From: Paenibacillus macerans
GTDB lineage: Bacteria > Bacillota > Bacilli > Paenibacillales > Paenibacillaceae
Assembly (NCBI RefSeq): GCF_023715465.1
Contig: NZ_JAMBOE010000013.1
Span: forward strand, 83,324-147,323
Reading direction: 5' to 3'
DNA length: 64,000 nt
Every line of letters starts with the position of its first letter. Position 1 is the stretch's first letter. Below are positions 51,538 to 60,640 of this stretch, in pieces. The notes below the pieces were generated by a model, which had not been told where the DNA came from, made no database searches, and worked only from the letters and a program-made list of their open reading frames with translations. Made by a program: the position numbers and the translations under genes.

Positions 51538-52443
51538 TTAAGTGCCTTGGTCCAGGCGGACCTCACGGTGAAACAACTTGCACTGCGGACAGAGAAGGCA
51601 AATTTCCACGCGTTCGCCAAAAATTTTAGACAGGGTTTCAATTACCAGGGCTCCGGGGTCCTGCGTATGAATCAGAATGCGGTCCGGGGAAAGCGAAATC
51701 AGCGTGCTGACGATAACGTCCTCCATTTCCATTTCCTGATCGGCGATTCGGGCGACGACTCCGCCGGAGGACGGAAGTTGAATCGGCGAAAATTGCTCGT
51801 TTAAAATCGCGAATTCATGTCCTTGTTTATGCATCAAATGAACCAGCGGCGTCAGCGGCTCCTGAAAATAAACAAAATACTGCAGCAAACTAATAAACTC
51901 TTCGTATTGCTTATCAAGCAAATACTCGTCCACCGCCAATTCGGCGGCTTCCCGCAGACTGGCCTCGTACTCCTTCAGCCGGAAAGCGGCAAATCCGTCA
52001 AGGTGCAGATGTTTTTCGCTTTGCAGATATTGCTGCAGCACATCGTAAACCATCTGGACACGCCTTTCCGTAGAGCAGGTCTTTGCTCCGTCTTTGGGCT
52101 GCTCCAATAGTTCGCGGCAGATGTCCTTCACGATCTCCATTTCTTCGCGTGAAGTCCACTCGTAATCCCGGTTTAAAATCCGCCCGAGAAGTTCGTCCTC
52201 TTTCACATACACGACATATTTGGCTAATCCCAGCGATAAAAGGTCGATCAGTCGTTCCGGTTTGTTTTCTCCCGCCGCTCCCGGCAGGTTGACTACAGCC
52301 TCCAACGTTCCGCCCGAAACCACGCTCAGCGTGAGCACGGCCTTCGGGGAATGCAGACTGCTTACGGCATCATGCAAGTAACCGGCGAACCGGTTTTGCG
52401 TTTCGGCCTCATCGGCTTTGACCCGTATCGTAAAAAAATCCAT
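51538..52443 (-). CDS. ytxC: Sporulation protein YtxC-like
   Basis: 301 residues from the ATG at 52443, preceded by GGGGGAC. No membrane segment or signal is seen. The protein is mostly helical with an EVEICLLCPQCKLFHREV segment containing a CxxC near its end. The assignment rests on size, general sequence character and the position beside thrS, which matches the ytxC-thrS neighbourhood of Bacillus subtilis. Its molecular role is not known. Confidence 0.75.
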   Translation of the reverse strand: MDFFTIRVKADEAETQNRFAGYLHDAVSSLHSPKAVLTLSVVSGGTLEAVVNLPGAAGENKPERLIDLLSLGLAKYVVYVKEDELLGRILNRDYEWTSREEMEIVKDICRELLEQPKDGAKTCSTERRVQMVYDVLQQYLQSEKHLHLDGFAAFRLKEYEASLREAAELAVDEYLLDKQYEEFISLLQYFVYFQEPLTPLVHLMHKQGHEFAILNEQFSPIQLPSSGGVVARIADQEMEMEDVIVSTLISLSPDRILIHTQDPGALVIETLSKIFGERVEICLLCPQCKLFHREVRLDQGT

Positions 52444-52559
52444 GAACCTGTCCCCCTTCCGCTTCCTTCTCCAAGTATATGGCGGGAAGGAAACGGATAT
52501 ACGGAATAGGTTCATGGAATGAAAGGCAGTTTTGCCAGTTGTCTTCCAGCTTGAGCGGA

Positions 52560-53696
52560 TTAATTTTGCATAATAAAATCGCGTTCGATCGTGGCTTCTT
52601 CGTCAAACATCCGCAAAATTTCGTATTTCGTATTGCGCTGCGCAGGCGTTTTTCCGGCCTCGCGGATAATTTGCAATGTCGTTCCGATGTTGACTTTGTA
52701 GGTTGCGCCTGCGGACGACACGACATTCTCTTCGATCATCGTGCTGCCGAAATCGTTGCAGCCGTATTGCAGCGACAGCTTCCCGACTTCGGGACCCATC
52801 GTCACCCAGGAAGACTGCAGGTTTTTGATATTGTCGAGCACGATCCGGCTGATCGCCACCGTTTTCAGGTACGATTCCGGCGTTTGTCTCTCGGCCTTCA
52901 AATTCGTGTTGTCCGGCTGGAACGTCCATGGAATGAACGCCAGGAAGCCTTCCGACGGGTAGCCGTTTTGAATGCACTCGTCCTGCGCCTCGCGCACGCG
53001 CAGCAGGTGAAGCGCCCGCTCCTCCATCGATTCGCCGAACCCGATAACCATCGTCGCGGTCGTGTTCATGCCGATTTTATGCGCCGTCTGCATGACGTCC
53101 ATCCAGTCTCTCCAGGAGCCTTTCAGCCGGCTGATTTTGCGGCGGGTCCGGTCGTCCAAAATTTCCGCGCCGCCGCCGGGCAGCGAATCGAGGCCCGCAG
53201 CATGAATCTCGCGGATCACCTGTTCGAGCGACAGGCCGTCCGACACCTCTTTCATTTTCATGATCTCCGCCGGGGAGAAGGAATGCATCGTGATGTTCGG
53301 GAACCGCTGCTTGATCCCTTTCAGCAGGTCCGTATAATAGCTGAAGGGCAGATTCGGGTTCGTTCCGCCTTGCATCAGGATTTCCGTGCCGCCGACATCG
53401 ATCGTTTCCTGGATTTTTTGAAAAATCACTTCATCCGGCAAAACATATCCTTCCTCCGAGCCCGGACGGCGGTAAAACGCGCAAAAACGGCAGTACACGT
53501 CGCAAATATTCGTGTAGTTGACGTTCCGCCCGATGACGAAGGTGGTCACTGGTTCGGGATGCTTCCGCTCCATCAGAATGTTGGCCGTGTGTCCCATTTT
53601 TTCCACTTCATCGGATTCGAACAGACGGATCGTGTCCTCCAAATCCAGCCGTCCGCCCTGAAGCGCCTTGTTTAATATATCGTCGATCGCAGTCAT
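52560..53696 (-). CDS. mqnC: Cyclic dehypoxanthinyl futalosine synthase (radical SAM)
   Basis: 378 residues from the ATG at 53696, seven bases after GGGAGG. The radical SAM cluster motif CDVYCRFCAFYR (CxxxCxxC) lies near residue 70. It is followed by GGTEILMQGGTNPNLPFSYY, HSFSPAEIMKM, DSLPGGGAEIL and the C-terminal QYGCNDFGSTMIEENVVSSAGA, which distinguish MqnC from MqnE. It cyclises dehypoxanthine futalosine in the futalosine route to menaquinone. No other mqn gene lies next to it in this window. Confidence 0.93.
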   Translation of the reverse strand: MTAIDDILNKALQGGRLDLEDTIRLFESDEVEKMGHTANILMERKHPEPVTTFVIGRNVNYTNICDVYCRFCAFYRRPGSEEGYVLPDEVIFQKIQETIDVGGTEILMQGGTNPNLPFSYYTDLLKGIKQRFPNITMHSFSPAEIMKMKEVSDGLSLEQVIREIHAAGLDSLPGGGAEILDDRTRRKISRLKGSWRDWMDVMQTAHKIGMNTTATMVIGFGESMEERALHLLRVREAQDECIQNGYPSEGFLAFIPWTFQPDNTNLKAERQTPESYLKTVAISRIVLDNIKNLQSSWVTMGPEVGKLSLQYGCNDFGSTMIEENVVSSAGATYKVNIGTTLQIIREAGKTPAQRNTKYEILRMFDEEATIERDFIMQN

Positions 53697-54095
53697 GCCA
53701 CTGCCTCCCTGCAATTAAAAATAAGATAAATAAAATCGTGAAAAATTAAACATTATGGATTAATCGTAACATAATCATGAGCAGAAAAACAGCATCGTTA
53801 TTGAGCGAGTGCCTGATCGCAGGAATGATGGGGAAGAAGCTGCCTGAGAAAATTCAGCGAAAAACATAAGGACAAAAAATGGCGTTAATTCGGCGATTTC
53901 CCCCATTCAAAGAGAAATAGAGGAAATTAATGTCGCTATTTTCTCGAATCGCCAGGAAATACCTGCATTTTGGGGCGTTCATAGGAAAATAAGGACAAAA
54001 AATGCCGCTAATGGGGACGAACATGCCTGACTCTGGATAATAAGTACATAAAATTCCGCTATTTTGAAGGCCGATGATTAACCGTGGTAGCAACA
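53697..54095. repeat. Intergenic region with dispersed repeat family 3
   Basis: There is no gene. From 53865 to 54085 two diverged units repeat the pattern ATAAGGACAAAAAATG, then GCGTTAAT- or CCGCTAAT-like sequence, and a third part reads ATAAGTACATAAAATTCCGC. Related sequence occurs at 24930-25110 and 45049-45083. Confidence 0.6.
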
Positions 54096-54124
54096 GAAAG
54101 CCCCCGGCCAAGATGACCGGGGGC
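54096..54124 (-). terminator. Terminator of the metA-metI-metC operon
   Basis: Perfect GCCCCCGG and CCGGGGGC arms, nine-base loop, followed by TTTC on the minus strand, ten bases after the metC stop. Confidence 0.85.
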
Positions 54125-54133
54125 GGTAAAAAA

Positions 54134-55324
54134 TCAGCTGCGCTGAAGGGCGCGGCCTAAGTCGGCGATCAGGTCGCCGATATCCTCGAGGCCGACGGAA
54201 TACCGCAGCAGGCCGTCGGTAATCCCGCGCTCGCTGCGCACTTCCTGCGGCATCGAGGCGTGGGACATCATCGCCGGATACGACAGAATGCTCTCGACGG
54301 CGCCGAGGCTGACGGCGACAATCGGCAGCTTCACTTCGCTCAGCAGCCGTTTCGCCCGCTCGCCGGAGCCGACGTCAAACGAGACGACTGCGCCATAGCC
54401 GGCCGACTGCTTCTCCTGGATCTCCCGGCCGGGGTGATCCGGCAGGCCGGGATAAAAGACAGCATCGATATCGCTGCGTTTGCTCAGCCAATCGGCCAGC
54501 TTCCGGGCGCTGATTTCGCTGTGGGCCATGCGGGCGCCAAGCGTTTTCATCCCTCGCATCAGCAGCCAGGAATCCGACGCTCCGAGCACGGTGCCCATGC
54601 CGTTTTGCAGGAATTTGAGGCGCTGTCCCAGTTCCTCGGTACGGGCCACCGCCAAACCGGCCAGCACGTCGCTGTGGCCGCCCAGAAACTTGGTCGCGCT
54701 GTGCAGCACGATATCGGTTCCCAGCTCAATCGGCCGCTGGTAATACGGGGTCATAAACGTGTTGTCGACAATGCTGATCAAATCATGCTCACGGGCCCAG
54801 GCGGAAATTTCGGCGATATCAGTGATTTTCAGCGTAGGGTTCGACGGCGTTTCCATATATACTGCTTTGGTGTTGGGCTTCAAGGCCGCTTTAACCTCAT
54901 CTGGCCGGGTCATGTCAACGAAGGTCGTTTCGATGTTCATCCGGCTCAAAATGTTCGACAGCAGCCGGTATGTACCACCGTACACATCTTCCGTCACAAT
55001 GATATGATCGCCGGCGGACAGCAGCATAAACGTTGTGGAAATCGCCGCCATTCCGCTGGAGAAGGCGAAGCCTCGAACGCCGCCTTCCAGAAGTGCGATA
55101 TAATCCTCAAGCGCCTGCCGCGTCGGGTTGCCCGACCGGCTGTAGTCATGCTGCGGAGGATTAAAAATATCATGATGGTGAAACGTCGAAGCTTGATAAA
55201 TCGGCACGCTGGATGCACCCGTCGTGCTGTCGACCTCGCTGCCGAAATGGATCAGCTTCGTGTCGAACTTTTTCTCCAAATTCCCGGTTTGAGCCGCTGC
55301 TTCGTTATGCTCTTGATTACTCAT
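54134..55324 (-). CDS. metC: Cystathionine beta-lyase
   Basis: 396 residues, a Cys/Met-metabolism PLP enzyme. SVPIYQASTFHHHDI, DYSRSGNPTRQALEDYIALLEGG and the PLP lysine in IVLHSATKFLGGHSDVLAG are clear. GAVESILSYPAMMSHASMP lies near the end. It cleaves cystathionine to homocysteine, pyruvate and ammonia. Paralogues with gamma-lyase activity are hard to exclude by eye. Its start overlaps the end of metI by 8 bases, so the two are coupled. Last gene of the SAM-riboswitch operon. Confidence 0.88.
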   Translation of the reverse strand: MSNQEHNEAAAQTGNLEKKFDTKLIHFGSEVDSTTGASSVPIYQASTFHHHDIFNPPQHDYSRSGNPTRQALEDYIALLEGGVRGFAFSSGMAAISTTFMLLSAGDHIIVTEDVYGGTYRLLSNILSRMNIETTFVDMTRPDEVKAALKPNTKAVYMETPSNPTLKITDIAEISAWAREHDLISIVDNTFMTPYYQRPIELGTDIVLHSATKFLGGHSDVLAGLAVARTEELGQRLKFLQNGMGTVLGASDSWLLMRGMKTLGARMAHSEISARKLADWLSKRSDIDAVFYPGLPDHPGREIQEKQSAGYGAVVSFDVGSGERAKRLLSEVKLPIVAVSLGAVESILSYPAMMSHASMPQEVRSERGITDGLLRYSVGLEDIGDLIADLGRALQRS

Positions 55325-56513
55325 GTTTTTGTCCCCCTTCGACTTCGATCCGCGCCGCTTCCAGCGCCAGTCCCAAGTCGCCGATCAAATCGTCTGCGTG
55401 TTCAATGCCTACCGAGAAGCGCAGCAGACGGTCATCCACGCCCACCGCTTCGCGGATTTCGGCGGGAATGTCGGCATGGGTCTGCACGGCGGGATAGGTC
55501 ATCAGTGATTCAACGCCGCCGAGGCTTTCCGCAAAGGCGATCAGCCGCAGGTTGCGAAGCACCGGCTCCACATAGCGGGCGTCCGTCACTTTAAAGGAGA
55601 ATATCCCCGTATTTCCGCTGGATTGCTTGTTCTGAATTTCGTATCCCGGATGATCCTCCAGCCCCGGATAAAACACTTCGGCCACCTGCGGATGGCCCTG
55701 CAGGTATTTGGCGATCGCCAGCGCGTTGCTTTCATGGCGTTCCATGCGCAGGGCCAGCGTCTTCATGCCGCGCATCAGCTGAAAGGAATCGGACGGGCTC
55801 AGCACCGCGCCGATGGAATTGTGCAGAAACCCTACTTCCTCGGACAGCGCTTTGCCCTTGGTGACGATCAGCCCCGCCAGCACATCGTTGTGCCCGCCCA
55901 AATATTTGGTCGCGCTGTGCACGACGATGTCCGCTCCAAGCTCCAGTGGCCGCTGAAAATACGGCGTAAGCAGCGTATTGTCCACGATCGTCAGCAAGCC
56001 GTGCGTACGCGCCCATTTGGCGACAGTCTCGATGTCGGTCACCATCATCAGCGGGTTGGTCGGCGTTTCGATAAACACCGCTTTGGTGTTCGGCTTACGA
56101 ACGCTTTCCAGCGCGTCCAGGTCGTTCGTGTCCACATACGAAGCCGTCACGCCATATTTGGACATGATCCGTTCCAGCAGACGGTAAGTTCCGCCGTACA
56201 AGTCGAGCGATACGATCAGATGATCGCCCTGGGCGAACAGGGTGAATATCGTTTGCAGGGCCGCCATGCCGGAGCTACAGGCAAACCCCGCGTCTCCCGC
56301 TTCCAAAACGGCCGCCGCGTCTTCCAACACTTTGCGGGTCGGGCTTTTTGTCCGGGCATAATCGAAGCCAGTGCTTTGGCCAAGCCGCGGATGCCGAAAA
56401 GCCGTCGCCTGATAAATCGGGTAATTTACCGCCCCGGTCACCGGCTCCTCCATGGAACCGATTTGCGCCAAAACGCTTTCGATGCGCCACTCTTGATTTT
56501 TGTTCTCTCCCAC
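55317..56513 (-). CDS. metI: Cystathionine gamma-synthase / O-acetylhomoserine thiolyase
   Basis: 398 residues from a GTG start with GGAGGG upstream. The sequence follows Bacillus MetI closely: VNYPIYQATAFRHPRLGQST, GFDYARTKSPTRKVLEDA, IVVHSATKYLGGHNDVLAGL (PLP lysine) and ESLGGVESLMTYPAVQTHADIP. It joins the activated homoserine made by MetA with cysteine (or sulfide). Second gene of the operon, 16 bases after metA. Confidence 0.9.
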   Translation of the reverse strand: MGENKNQEWRIESVLAQIGSMEEPVTGAVNYPIYQATAFRHPRLGQSTGFDYARTKSPTRKVLEDAAAVLEAGDAGFACSSGMAALQTIFTLFAQGDHLIVSLDLYGGTYRLLERIMSKYGVTASYVDTNDLDALESVRKPNTKAVFIETPTNPLMMVTDIETVAKWARTHGLLTIVDNTLLTPYFQRPLELGADIVVHSATKYLGGHNDVLAGLIVTKGKALSEEVGFLHNSIGAVLSPSDSFQLMRGMKTLALRMERHESNALAIAKYLQGHPQVAEVFYPGLEDHPGYEIQNKQSSGNTGIFSFKVTDARYVEPVLRNLRLIAFAESLGGVESLMTYPAVQTHADIPAEIREAVGVDDRLLRFSVGIEHADDLIGDLGLALEAARIEVEGGQKHE

Positions 56514-56529
56514 CTGTTATCCCTCCACT

Positions 56530-57465
56530 TCAGATCTCATACATAATTTCCACCGCTTGATCGATATCATACGGTGTTTCTTGATACACATAGTAGTTCA
56601 GCCAATTGGAAAATAATAAGTTTGCATGGGCGCGCCAGGACGAAACCGGCGAACGGGAAGGATCGTCTTTCGGGAAATAATTGACCGGCAGATCGACTTC
56701 CATTCCTTTGGCTAAGTCTCGTTCATACTCCCATCTGAGCGAATCGGGATCGTATTCCGAATGTCCGGTCACGAAAATCTGTTTGCCGTCCCGGGTAGCC
56801 ACCAGGTAGATTCCGGCTTCTTCGGATTCGGCCAAAATTTGCAGCTCGGGCACCCGTTCGATGTCAGCACGCTCCACATCCGTATGACGTGAATGTGGGA
56901 CCAGGAACATTTCGTCGAAGCCGCGCAGCAGTTTGACGTGCGGATCGCTGACCGTATGGGAGAACACGCCAAAGCATTTTTTCGGCAGCGAGATTTTCCG
57001 TACTCCGTAATGATAGTAAAGACCGGCTTGCGAAGCCCAACAAATGTGCATGGTGGAAGTGACGTGGGTTTTGCTCCATTCGAAAATTTCCTTGAGCTCT
57101 TCCCAGTAATTCACATCTTCGAATTCCAGCTGCTCCACCGGAGCGCCCGTAACGATCATGCCGTCGAACCGGCGGTATTTGATTTCGTCGAACGTCTTGT
57201 AAAACATCTCCAAATGCTCGGCCGAAGTATTTTTGGAGGTGTGGGAGCTCGGGTGGAGCAGGACGAATTCGACCTGCAGCGGCGTATTGCCCAGCAAACG
57301 CAAAATTTGCGTTTCGGTCGTTTCCTTGGTCGGCATCAGGTTCAGGATTGCAATCCTTAAGGGGCGAATGTCCTGATGGTAAGCCCGGCTTTCGTCCATC
57401 ACGAAAATATTTTCGTGGGTCAGCACTTCTTTGGCCGGCAGATGATCCGGTACTTTAATCGGCAT
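56530..57465 (-). CDS. metA: Homoserine O-acyltransferase
   Basis: 311 residues, the MetA length. MPIKVPDHLPAKEVL at the start, IRPLRIAILNLMPTKETTETQILRLLGN, the catalytic Cys in STMHICWASQAGLYYHYG and the His in FVTGHSEYDPDSLRWEYERD are visible. Enzymes of this fold acylate homoserine; in Bacillales most use acetyl-CoA despite the succinyltransferase name. AAAGGAG lies before the ATG. First gene of the methionine operon, preceded by a SAM riboswitch. Confidence 0.96.
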   Translation of the reverse strand: MPIKVPDHLPAKEVLTHENIFVMDESRAYHQDIRPLRIAILNLMPTKETTETQILRLLGNTPLQVEFVLLHPSSHTSKNTSAEHLEMFYKTFDEIKYRRFDGMIVTGAPVEQLEFEDVNYWEELKEIFEWSKTHVTSTMHICWASQAGLYYHYGVRKISLPKKCFGVFSHTVSDPHVKLLRGFDEMFLVPHSRHTDVERADIERVPELQILAESEEAGIYLVATRDGKQIFVTGHSEYDPDSLRWEYERDLAKGMEVDLPVNYFPKDDPSRSPVSSWRAHANLLFSNWLNYYVYQETPYDIDQAVEIMYEI

Positions 57466-57526
57466 AGGGGTTCACTCCTTTAAAAGTTAGTCGGAAATCA
57501 TATCGATTCGAAAGCCGGCGATAACA

Positions 57527-57706
57527 AGAAAGACCTCTCTCCTCGGGAGAAAGGTCATTACGTTCCAGTATGCGCCTCTCTCATCTCTCAGAATCCGCCA
57601 AACAATCACTTGCCGGGCGATTCTGCAAGAATTAGCACCGCTGCGATCAAAGATCGCCGGTTGCCGGGTTTCATCGGGCTAGTCCCTCCACCTGCTCTTG
57701 ATAAGA
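57527..57706 (-). promoter_or_regulatory. SAM (S-box) riboswitch of the methionine operon
   Basis: On the minus strand the leader shows CTTATCAAGAGCAGGTGGAG, then GGGACTAGCCCGATGAAACC, then GGTGCTAATTCTTGC and CTGAGAGATGAGAG, all S-box hallmarks. A terminator (GACCTTTCTCC pairing with GGAGAGAGGTC, then T-rich) ends it at about 57530. It turns the operon off when SAM is abundant. Confidence 0.96.
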
Positions 57707-57767
57707 TTTCGCTGTATTTAATTGGTTGTTTGGAGCGTTCCTTCATGAAGCGTTGCTCCTTGAAATC

Positions 57768-57796
57768 ACTTTAATGTAAATGATGTCTTCCGTCAA
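57768..57796 (-). promoter_or_regulatory. Promoter of the methionine operon
   Basis: Minus-strand TTGACG (57791-57796) and TAAAGT (57768-57773) are 17 bases apart. Confidence 0.6.
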
Positions 57797-57866
57797 GAAC
57801 TTAGGAGAAAAATCACACCGTTTTTTCATGTACGGCTTTCATCACGCAGCATAATATACTTTTGGG

Positions 57867-57896
57867 TTGAAACATTTCCGATCGCGGCGTTATACT
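57867..57896 (+). promoter_or_regulatory. Promoter of corA
   Basis: TTGAAA (57867-57872) and TATACT (57891-57896) are 18 bases apart. Transcription would begin near 57903. Confidence 0.7.
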
Positions 57897-57902
57897 AGAC
57901 AA

Positions 57903-58189
57903 GTGCTTAGAGGCCGTTCGGTCTTGAAGCGCACTGAATGTTTCAATTCTGAAAGTTGCGAGGTGAAACCGAGAATGGAAGGCGACCCGAGTCCGCAGAG
58001 GACAACCCAGAAATTTCAATTGCATAGGAAACCGATCAGCTGGGAGCTCAAGGACCGAGATGGGCACTTCCGTTTTCCGGTGTTTGGTTAAACGCCTCTT
58101 TCGGTGTGGCCGAATGCAGCGGTCTTTTTCCTATGCTCCAACCAAGAGCAAACCCTGGATTTAAGCCAGGGGAAAGGGAGTGAAGGCAT
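57903..58189 (+). promoter_or_regulatory. Long structured leader of corA, class not recognised
   Basis: About 287 untranslated bases separate the promoter from corA. AGTGC/GCACT arms enclose an inner GGCCGTTCGGTC hairpin near 57903-57945. Several purine-rich conserved-looking segments follow (GAGGTGAAACCGAG, GGAAGGCGACCCGAGTCCG). A TTCGG/CCGAA hairpin region at 58108-58118 is followed by GGTCTTTTTCC, resembling an intrinsic terminator before the gene. It does not match the M-box, yybP-ykoY or NiCo consensus as I know them. A second hairpin (CCCTGG/CCAGGG) lies just before the ribosome binding site. Confidence 0.5.
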
Positions 58190-59125
58190 ATGAAAATCCG
58201 TCATGTTAAAGAAGGCGTATTTACCGCTGTAGAAGACGTTGAACTGACGACAACCCCACCGGAGGAAGGCTTCTATTGGATCGATGCGGACGTGGACGAT
58301 CTGGCACTGCTGCAGCCGCTGTTTTCGTTGCACGATTTGGCTGTGGAGGACTGCTTGACCGAGGAGGAGCAGCGTCCGAAAATCGAGACATACGACAACC
58401 ATTACTTTATTGTAGTGAACAGCATCCGTTATGATGACGAAGAGATTTTTCTGCGGGCGCTGAACATCTTTTTGGGACGCCATTACATCATTACCGTGAC
58501 CAAGCAGAAAATCAACGAGCTGCGGGCGGTCAAGCCGATTTTATGGGAACAGGAAGTCAGCGAACCCGACCGTTTCCTGTATCTGCTCATCGACCTTGTG
58601 GTGGACAATTATTTCGTTGTCGGCGACCGGATCGAGGTCAAAATCGAAAAGCTCGAGGAAGATATCCTCATGCATACGAAACGTTCGCACCTGAATGAAA
58701 TCATCGGGCTGCGAAGCGAAATTTTGTGGCTCAAAAAGGTGCTTGGCCCGCAAAAAGAAGTCATCAATATTTTAAATAAAAAAGATCTGCGGCTGATCGA
58801 TGATCAACTGCAAAAATATTTCAGCGACATTTATGAAAACGCCGTGAAGATATCCGAAAACTTCGATACCTTCCGCGAGCTGGTCGGCAACTTGCGCGAG
58901 GCCTACCAGTCCGCCATCGCCAACCGGGCCAACGAAATCATGCGCGTCTTTACCGCGATTACGACGATTTTTATTCCGCTGACGCTGATCACCGGCATCT
59001 ACGGAATGAACTTCGACAACATGCCGGAGATCCATTCGCAATACGGCTATTTTATCGTTTTGGGCATTATGCTCGTGCTTGGTTTGGGCATGTTTTATAT
59101 TTTCCGGAAGCGGGATTGGATTTGA
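58190..59125 (+). CDS. corA: CorA-family magnesium/divalent metal transporter
   Basis: 311 residues. The N-terminal cytoplasmic funnel domain (residues 1-240) has long helices (KIEKLEEDILMHTKRSHLNE). Two C-terminal membrane helices follow: ITTIFIPLTLITGIYGMNF with the GMN selectivity motif, and YFIVLGIMLVLGLGMFYIF, ending in the basic RKRDWI. It forms a pentamer that admits Mg2+ (or Co2+/Ni2+). GGGAGTGAAGGCAT precedes the ATG. The long leader suggests metal or other RNA-level control. Confidence 0.95.
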   Translation: MKIRHVKEGVFTAVEDVELTTTPPEEGFYWIDADVDDLALLQPLFSLHDLAVEDCLTEEEQRPKIETYDNHYFIVVNSIRYDDEEIFLRALNIFLGRHYIITVTKQKINELRAVKPILWEQEVSEPDRFLYLLIDLVVDNYFVVGDRIEVKIEKLEEDILMHTKRSHLNEIIGLRSEILWLKKVLGPQKEVINILNKKDLRLIDDQLQKYFSDIYENAVKISENFDTFRELVGNLREAYQSAIANRANEIMRVFTAITTIFIPLTLITGIYGMNFDNMPEIHSQYGYFIVLGIMLVLGLGMFYIFRKRDWI

Positions 59126-59522
59126 GGGGTAGAGCGGTGAAGTCTCTTTCAGGCTGAACGCTTAGGTTGAACTAATGATTATACAGATAGGGGCAGACGG
59201 GGGAAATGTTCTTACGATCGCTGTTGTTCGCGGATTTCTATGATTGTATAAATTCAAATTTTGTAGAAATCCGCTCACAAAGGCGACCAAGCATATGCTT
59301 CCGATGCAGCTTTCTTACAGAAAGCTCTGAGTTTCTTCAGAATCATTTCACCTAGGTTCAATATTCTAAAATGTGTACTCCTTAGAATATTGAACCCTCT
59401 TGCCTATTCTGTACGCTTCTTTAATTCAACTTATATAGGCAATAATGAAGCGGCAAGGCAAGCGCTACCCGCTTCAAATTTTCTCTCCATCCCGCTACAC
59501 CGCTCTTTTGGTATGAAGGTCA
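59126..59522. other. Intergenic region between corA and the HRDC gene
   Basis: No gene is seen. It contains the perfect inverted repeat at 59355-59396 described separately. The rest is unremarkable. Confidence 0.45.
59355..59396. repeat. 15-base perfect inverted repeat
   Basis: GGTTCAATATTCTAA and TTAGAATATTGAACC are separated by 12 bases. There is no T-run, so it could be an operator, a weak terminator of corA or part of a small element. Confidence 0.6.
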
Positions 59523-59565
59523 AAGCGCCGAAACGGAAGCTAAACCGTGTTCGGCGCTTTTTATT
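59523..59565. terminator. Hairpin terminator between corA and the HRDC gene
   Basis: AAAGCGCCGAAACGG pairs with CCGTGTTCGGCGCTTT, with one bulge. T-rich sequence follows on the plus strand and TTT on the minus strand, so it may serve the convergent HRDC gene as well. Confidence 0.7.
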
Positions 59566-59574
59566 TGGAGACAG

Positions 59575-60579
59575 TCACCCCGCGTGGCGGGCGCTTTCGT
59601 GGTGGCGGCGGTAACGGAGGCGGATCAGACGCAGCCGTTCGTAGAGCAAATCGAGATTGGCTCCTTCAGGTGTTTCGGCGCCATAAACCTTCTGGAGCAC
59701 TGGCTTAAGAAAAGCGTCCCCTAGTTCCTCGTACGCCTGCCAGACCGCGATTTGCTCCTCTTCGGGCATCTCCTGCAGTTCGGCATCCACCAGGGAATCG
59801 GTATCATACCCTTCCTTTTCCAACAATTCAAGCAGCTCCAACGCCTCCCTCCGCTCGATGCCGGCCCGGGAACACATGTCGTTTAAGCTTGAGCCTGCGG
59901 CCAGCGATTCAAGCAACGAGCGGCGAACACTGAATTTCTCCATCTCCGCGCGAAACTTGACTTCCTTCTGCTTGTAAAGCCAGGACCGGAACGTCTCATC
60001 GTCGATCTCCCGCTCCACCCAATCCAGCGGAAAATCACGGGTTCGCTCCGCTTTCTCCGTAATTTCCAGCACTTCGGCGCCAAACTCGGCGGCTTTGTTC
60101 TCGCCTACGCCCGGAAGCTGCAGCAGTTCTTCGGCCGTATACGGCAAAAATGTGCTGATCATGCGCAGCAGCCGATTGCTCGCGATGAGATATGGCGCTT
60201 TCCGATCGGCAGCGGCCTTTTTTCTGCGCCATACACAAAGCTCGTTATACACAGGCTCATTTGCGTTCAGCTCGCTGTAGCAAATCAGTTTCTGAGCCGC
60301 CATTCCCCGCCCTCTCAGCCGCTCTTTTTCATCCCAGATTCCCTCCATGACGGGGCGAAACCCCTCTCCCAACTTGACCGCCAGGCGATGCCGGTAAACG
60401 TGAAGCATTTCCGACCAGGAAGCCCCCTCGTACCATAAATGCTCCTTCTCCCCGTCCGCGGTCAATTCGTTCCAGCCCATCCGCCATTGCCCTTCCTCTT
60501 CACCGATCCAGACCTGGGCTTCGGTCATCAACGCGCCGTTTCTTTTCTTCTCCAAACTGTTCAAAAACACTATCCGCAT
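59575..60579 (-). CDS. HRDC-domain protein (RecQ C-terminal-like, no helicase)
   Basis: 334 residues. The N-terminal 100 residues resemble no domain I know (EAQVWIGEEEGQWRMGWNEL). The HRDC domain lies at about 105-185 with YNELCVWRRKKAAADRKAPYLIASNRLLRMI and ELLQLPGVGENKAAEFGAEVLE. The C-terminal part is helical and may hold a winged helix (SSLNDMCSRAGIERREALELLELLEKEGYD). HRDC domains bind DNA in RecQ helicases and RNase D. Here no helicase motifs are present. GGAGGGG lies before the ATG. A role in DNA metabolism is inferred only. Confidence 0.8.
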   Translation of the reverse strand: MRIVFLNSLEKKRNGALMTEAQVWIGEEEGQWRMGWNELTADGEKEHLWYEGASWSEMLHVYRHRLAVKLGEGFRPVMEGIWDEKERLRGRGMAAQKLICYSELNANEPVYNELCVWRRKKAAADRKAPYLIASNRLLRMISTFLPYTAEELLQLPGVGENKAAEFGAEVLEITEKAERTRDFPLDWVEREIDDETFRSWLYKQKEVKFRAEMEKFSVRRSLLESLAAGSSLNDMCSRAGIERREALELLELLEKEGYDTDSLVDAELQEMPEEEQIAVWQAYEELGDAFLKPVLQKVYGAETPEGANLDLLYERLRLIRLRYRRHHESARHAG

Positions 60580-60640
60580 AAGCTTTCCCCTCCTTTAACT
60601 TCAGCTACGCAGAGGAATCCGCCTGTTTATGGCAGAACGC

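Noticed and set aside
57903..58189. M-box magnesium riboswitch before corA
   Set aside because: The position is right, but I could not find the conserved GGTGAGGCTCC core or the paired GACGCC segments; it is reported as an unclassified leader instead.
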